Shown: piece by piece, positions 15,002-17,695 of the stretch | Layout of the letters: every line of letters starts with the position of its first letter | Position numbering within the stretch: the first letter of the stretch is position 1 | Assembly (NCBI GenBank): GCA_041625325.1 | Contig: JBFJTN010000054.1 | Coordinates: forward strand, 1-17,695 | Source: Oceanococcus sp041625325 | GTDB lineage: Bacteria; Pseudomonadota; Gammaproteobacteria; Nevskiales; Oceanococcaceae | Length of the DNA: 17,695 nucleotides | Direction of reading: 5' to 3' | Position numbers and translations under genes: made by a program | The notes under the pieces: generated by a model | Database searches by the model: none | Seen by the model: only the letters and a program-made list of their open reading frames with translations | Told to the model about the DNA's origin: nothing

Positions 15002-16066
15002 ATGACAGCGATATGTACCCGTGACGGGGAGCTTGAGGAATTCGTCGGCCATGCCGCCGGGGTCGAGGTACTGGCCCTGGATACCGAATTCCTGCGAGAG
15101 CGTACCTATTATCCCGAATTGTGTCTCATCCAGGCAGCTTCAGCCGAGCAGCTGGTCCTGATCGATCCCCTGGCCGAGCTCGATCTGGCGCCACTGGAGC
15201 CGGTGCTGGCACAGGGGCCGGTCAAGGTCCTGCATGCCTGCCGCCAGGATCAGGAGGTCCTGGCCACCCGCTTCGGCCGGCCGCTGGCGCCGATCTTCGA
15301 CACCCAGCTGGCCGCCGCGCTCTGCGGTTATCCGCCGCAGTGGTCCTACGCCAAGCTGGTCCAGGAATTCGCCGGGGTGGAACTGGGCAAGGGAGCGACC
15401 CGCACCGACTGGTCGCGCCGGCCGCTGAGCGCGGCGCAGCTCGACTATGCCGCCGATGATGTCCGCTATCTGCTGGGTGCCCATGCGGCCCTGGCCGAGC
15501 GCCTGGAGGCGCTGGGGCGGCGGTCCTGGTTCGACGAGGAGATGGCCAGCCTGGCGGCCCAGCCCTGGGATGTGGCCCCGGATGAGGCCTGGCGCCGGGT
15601 CAAGGGGCACGGCAGTCTGAGTGGCGAGGCCCTGGCCGCCCTGCAGGCCCTGGCGGCCTGGCGGGAGCGTCGGGCGGTGGAACGCAACAAGCCGCGGCGC
15701 TGGATTGCCAAGGATGAGAGTCTGCTGGTGCTGGCCCAGGCCCGGCCGGCCGATGCGGCGGCGCTGCGGGCCCTGGGCGGGGTGGAGCCCTTTCTGCAGC
15801 AGCGGCAGGGCGAGGAACTGCTGCGGGCGCTGGAGGAGGCCCGCGGCGCGACGCCGCCCGAACTGGATCTGCGCATTCCGGACAAGGCCGTGGTCGCGCG
15901 TTTGCGCCAGACCCTGAACGCCCTGGCGGCAGAGCTGGAACTGGATCCCGGCGTGCTTGCGACCCGCGCGGACCTCAATGCCCTGGCCCTGGACGGGCTC
16001 AGCGAACGGCTGAGTGCCGGCTGGCGGGCCGAGATCGTGGCGCCGGTGCTGGGAGCAAAGCTCTAG
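15002..16066 (+). CDS. rnd: Ribonuclease D
   Basis: A 3'-to-5' exoribonuclease that trims tRNA precursors and other small RNAs. DEDD-family motifs are visible: ExoI ALDTEFLRERTYYP (D27, E29), ExoII in VLHACRQDQEVL, and ExoIII in TDWSRRPLSAAQLDYAADDVRYLL (tyrosine and aspartate). An HRDC-like helical region follows at about 205-285. From the ATG at 15002 it has 354 residues, close to E. coli RNase D. The frame has an earlier ATG at 14975, adding nine residues and overlapping the divergent membrane gene. The family pattern (short lead into the DTEF strand) fits either, and I prefer 15002. It converges on adk. Confidence 0.92.
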   Translation: MTAICTRDGELEEFVGHAAGVEVLALDTEFLRERTYYPELCLIQAASAEQLVLIDPLAELDLAPLEPVLAQGPVKVLHACRQDQEVLATRFGRPLAPIFDTQLAAALCGYPPQWSYAKLVQEFAGVELGKGATRTDWSRRPLSAAQLDYAADDVRYLLGAHAALAERLEALGRRSWFDEEMASLAAQPWDVAPDEAWRRVKGHGSLSGEALAALQALAAWRERRAVERNKPRRWIAKDESLLVLAQARPADAAALRALGGVEPFLQQRQGEELLRALEEARGATPPELDLRIPDKAVVARLRQTLNALAAELELDPGVLATRADLNALALDGLSERLSAGWRAEIVAPVLGAKL

Positions 16067-16075
16067 ATCGGGGAG

Positions 16076-16100
16076 GCCGGGCGGCACAGGCGCGCCCGGC
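16076..16100. terminator. Strong GC hairpin between convergent rnd and adk
   Basis: GCCGGGCG (16076-16083) pairs perfectly with CGCCCGGC (16093-16100) around nine bases, in the 45-base gap between the rnd and adk stops. It lacks a T run on either strand, so it is not a canonical intrinsic terminator. It could protect both 3' ends or assist termination in both directions. Confidence 0.35.
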
Positions 16101-16111
16101 TGCCCGCCGGT

Positions 16112-16756
16112 TCAGGCCAGTGCGGCCTCGATGCGGGTGAAGACCTCGTCGAGCTCGCCCTCGCCATCGACGCTGGCCAGCTTGCCCTGGGCCGAGTAGT
16201 GGGCGACCAGCGGCTCGGTCTGATCCTGATAGACCTTGAGCCGGTTGGAGATGGTCTCCTCGTTGTCGTCGGCGCGGTGGGCCAGATCGGTGCCCCCGCA
16301 GCGGTCGCACACGCCATCCTGCTGAGGCGGGCTGAAGTAGACGTTGTACATCTGGCCGCAGCTGCTGCAGGTGCGGCGGCCGGTCAGACGCTTGACCAGA
16401 TTGCCGAAGTCCACGTTGATCAGGAGCGCCGTCTGCAACGGCCGGCCCAGCTCCGCGAGCATCTCGTCCAGGGCCACGGCCTGGGCCGTGCTGCGCGGAA
16501 AGCCGTCCAGGATGAAGCCGTTGGCGGCATCGGGCTCGGCCAGGCGTTCGCGGATCATGCCGATCACGATCTCATCGGCGACCAGTTCGCCGGCATCCAT
16601 CGCCGCCTGGGCGCGCTGGCCCAGCGGGGTGCCGTCCTTGACCGCGGCGCGCAGCAGGTCGCCAGTGGAAATCTGCGGGACCTGATGGCCATCCATCAGC
16701 TTTTTCGCCTGGGTGCCCTTGCCGGAGCCGGGAGCGCCGAGCAAAACAATACGCAT
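16112..16756 (-). CDS. adk: Adenylate kinase with four-cysteine LID
   Basis: Catalyses ATP + AMP = 2 ADP. The 214-residue protein has the P-loop GAPGSGKGT (7-15), the AMP-site ISTGDLLR, the FILDGFPRS signature (81-89), and the RADDN segment after the LID. The LID contains CSSC (C130, C133) and CDRC (C150, C153), the four-cysteine arrangement that binds structural zinc in many adenylate kinases; the E. coli enzyme lacks it. The start is the ATG at 16756, with no strong Shine-Dalgarno. Minus-strand TTGACG (16828-16823) with TAGGGT (16804-16799) at 18 bases is a weak promoter candidate. It is divergent from pfp. Confidence 0.96.
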   Translation of the reverse strand: MRIVLLGAPGSGKGTQAKKLMDGHQVPQISTGDLLRAAVKDGTPLGQRAQAAMDAGELVADEIVIGMIRERLAEPDAANGFILDGFPRSTAQAVALDEMLAELGRPLQTALLINVDFGNLVKRLTGRRTCSSCGQMYNVYFSPPQQDGVCDRCGGTDLAHRADDNEETISNRLKVYQDQTEPLVAHYSAQGKLASVDGEGELDEVFTRIEAALA

Positions 16757-16933
16757 ATCAAATTACCAAGGGGCCGCCTGTGCGGGCCGGGAGCGCGAAC
16801 CCTAGCCTTTTGCCCGTGATCGCGTCAATGCAGATGCCGGCGCGTTGACGCCAAATTCAGTACAATTGCCGGCTCGCCGCCGGGCGCTGCCGCCGGCGAT
16901 CCGTCCGAATCCAGCCAGTCTCCGGGAGTTGGG
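16757..16933. other. Divergent adk / pfp control region
   Basis: A 177-base non-coding gap. It contains an inverted repeat GCGTCAA (16822-16828) / TTGACGC (16845-16851) with 16 bases between. Its arms provide a TTGACG -35-like hexamer facing each gene. On the plus strand, TACAAT (16861-16866) is a good -10 by sequence but lies only ten bases from TTGACG, too close to pair with it. GGGAG (16924-16928) is the pfp ribosome-binding site, five bases before the ATG. Confidence 0.4.
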
Positions 16934-17695
16934 ATGAGCAGTCCCCAGAACGCGTTCTACGCGCAATCCGGCGGTGTCACCGCCGTCATCAATGTGTCCG
17001 CGGCGGCGGTGATCGAAACCGCGCGCCAGCACCCGGACAAGATCGGCAAGGTCTACGCCGGCCGTGACGGCATCATCGGCGCGCTGACCGAGGATCTGAT
17101 CGACACCTCGGCCGAGTCCCCGGCGGCGATTGCCGCGCTCAAGCACACGCCGGCCGGCGCCTTCGGCTCCTGCCGCTACAAGCTCAAGGGCTTCGACAAG
17201 AATCTGGCCGAGTACGAACGCCTGATCGAGGTGTTCAAGGCCCATGACATCGGCTATTTCTTCTACAACGGCGGCGGCGACTCGGCCGACACCTGCCTGA
17301 AGATCAGCCAGCTGGGCGAGAAGATGGGCTACCCGATCCGGGCCATCCACATCCCCAAGACCATGGACAATGACCTGCCGCTGACCGACTGCTGCCCGGG
17401 TTTCGGTTCGGTGGCCAAGTACACCGCAGTGTCCATCCGCGAGGCCGGCTTCGACCTCAAGTCCATGTGCAAGACCTCGACCAAGGTCTTCATCCTGGAA
17501 GTGATGGGCCGGCACGCCGGCTGGACCGCCGCCGCCGGCGGCCTGGCGGCCGAGGGCGAGGGCCAGGACCCGCACATCATCCTGTTTCCGGAAGTGGTCT
17601 TCGACCAGGATCGCTTCCTGGCCCGGGTCAAGCACTGCGTGGATACCTGGGGCTACTGCACCATCGTGGCCTCCGAGGGCATCCGCAATGCCGAC
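16934..17695 (+). CDS. pfp: Pyrophosphate-dependent 6-phosphofructokinase, 5' part
   Basis: Phosphorylates fructose 6-phosphate using pyrophosphate in place of ATP, reversibly, in glycolysis and gluconeogenesis. The visible 254 codons contain the N-terminal FYAQSGGVTAVIN, FFYNGGGDSADT (113-117 GGGDS), the substrate loop PKTMDNDLP (K142, catalytic D145) and MGRHAGW (191-197). The aspartate in the fourth position of GGGDS and the lysine in PKTMDND are the residues associated with pyrophosphate rather than ATP use. The ATG follows GGGAG at good spacing. The reading frame is open through the right edge, so the C-terminal part is missing. It is divergent from adk. Confidence 0.9.
   Translation, partial: MSSPQNAFYAQSGGVTAVINVSAAAVIETARQHPDKIGKVYAGRDGIIGALTEDLIDTSAESPAAIAALKHTPAGAFGSCRYKLKGFDKNLAEYERLIEVFKAHDIGYFFYNGGGDSADTCLKISQLGEKMGYPIRAIHIPKTMDNDLPLTDCCPGFGSVAKYTAVSIREAGFDLKSMCKTSTKVFILEVMGRHAGWTAAAGGLAAEGEGQDPHIILFPEVVFDQDRFLARVKHCVDTWGYCTIVASEGIRNAD

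Noticed and set aside
14429..15052. N-terminal extension of the mpl frame
   Set aside because: It overlaps the membrane protein gene in another frame and is proline/alanine-rich shadow. Mpl homology begins at MHVHILGICG.
16845..16866. TTGACG and TACAAT as a pfp promoter
   Set aside because: The hexamers are separated by only ten bases, far from the usual 16-18, so they cannot form one sigma-70 promoter.

Overview
The window is a high-GC (about two thirds G+C by eye), gene-dense chromosomal segment with gammaproteobacterial gene content and order. The strongest pointer is the rhlB / trxA-rho block, a classic gammaproteobacterial arrangement, supported by yrfG, cysQ, mpl and pmbA homologues. 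A pyrophosphate-dependent phosphofructokinase divergent from adk suggests a lineage near the Chromatiales, Xanthomonadales or methanotrophs rather than the enterics. I cannot name a genus from sequence alone. I see no mobile element, CRISPR array, tRNA or rRNA.

Left third (1-6582): a membrane-anchored triple-PAS GGDEF protein runs rightward and converges on a small universal stress protein gene. The stress gene is divergent from an AarF/UbiB-type kinase-like gene, and the two share a symmetric -10 element. The kinase converges on a leftward operon, cysQ-murI-DUF4382 lipoprotein (read right to left), with gaps of only 14 and 5 bases. It combines sulfur/nucleotide recycling, D-glutamate supply for peptidoglycan and an unrecognised lipoprotein.

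Middle (6583-11178): yrfG (HAD nucleotidase) diverges from cysQ and converges on rhlB (DEAD-box RNA helicase). A 322-base gap separates rhlB from the divergent trxA-rho pair, which ends in a clear intrinsic terminator. Both RNA-acting proteins, RhlB and Rho, carry Gly/Arg-rich low-complexity segments: RhlB at its C-terminus, Rho as an N-terminal extension of about 135 residues.

Right third (11179-17695): a four-helix membrane protein of unknown role converges on a leftward, fully overlapping operon (five-helix membrane protein, mpl, pmbA) serving murein recycling and TldD/TldE proteolysis. RNase D is divergent from this operon and converges on adk. Adk has a four-cysteine, probably zinc-binding, LID. 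It diverges from pfp, which runs off the right edge.

Overall this is housekeeping territory. I found no convincing new multi-gene system. The items most worth a second look are regulatory (symmetric promoter, leader hairpin, possible leaderless starts of yrfG and rnd) and the parallel low-complexity tails on Rho and RhlB.
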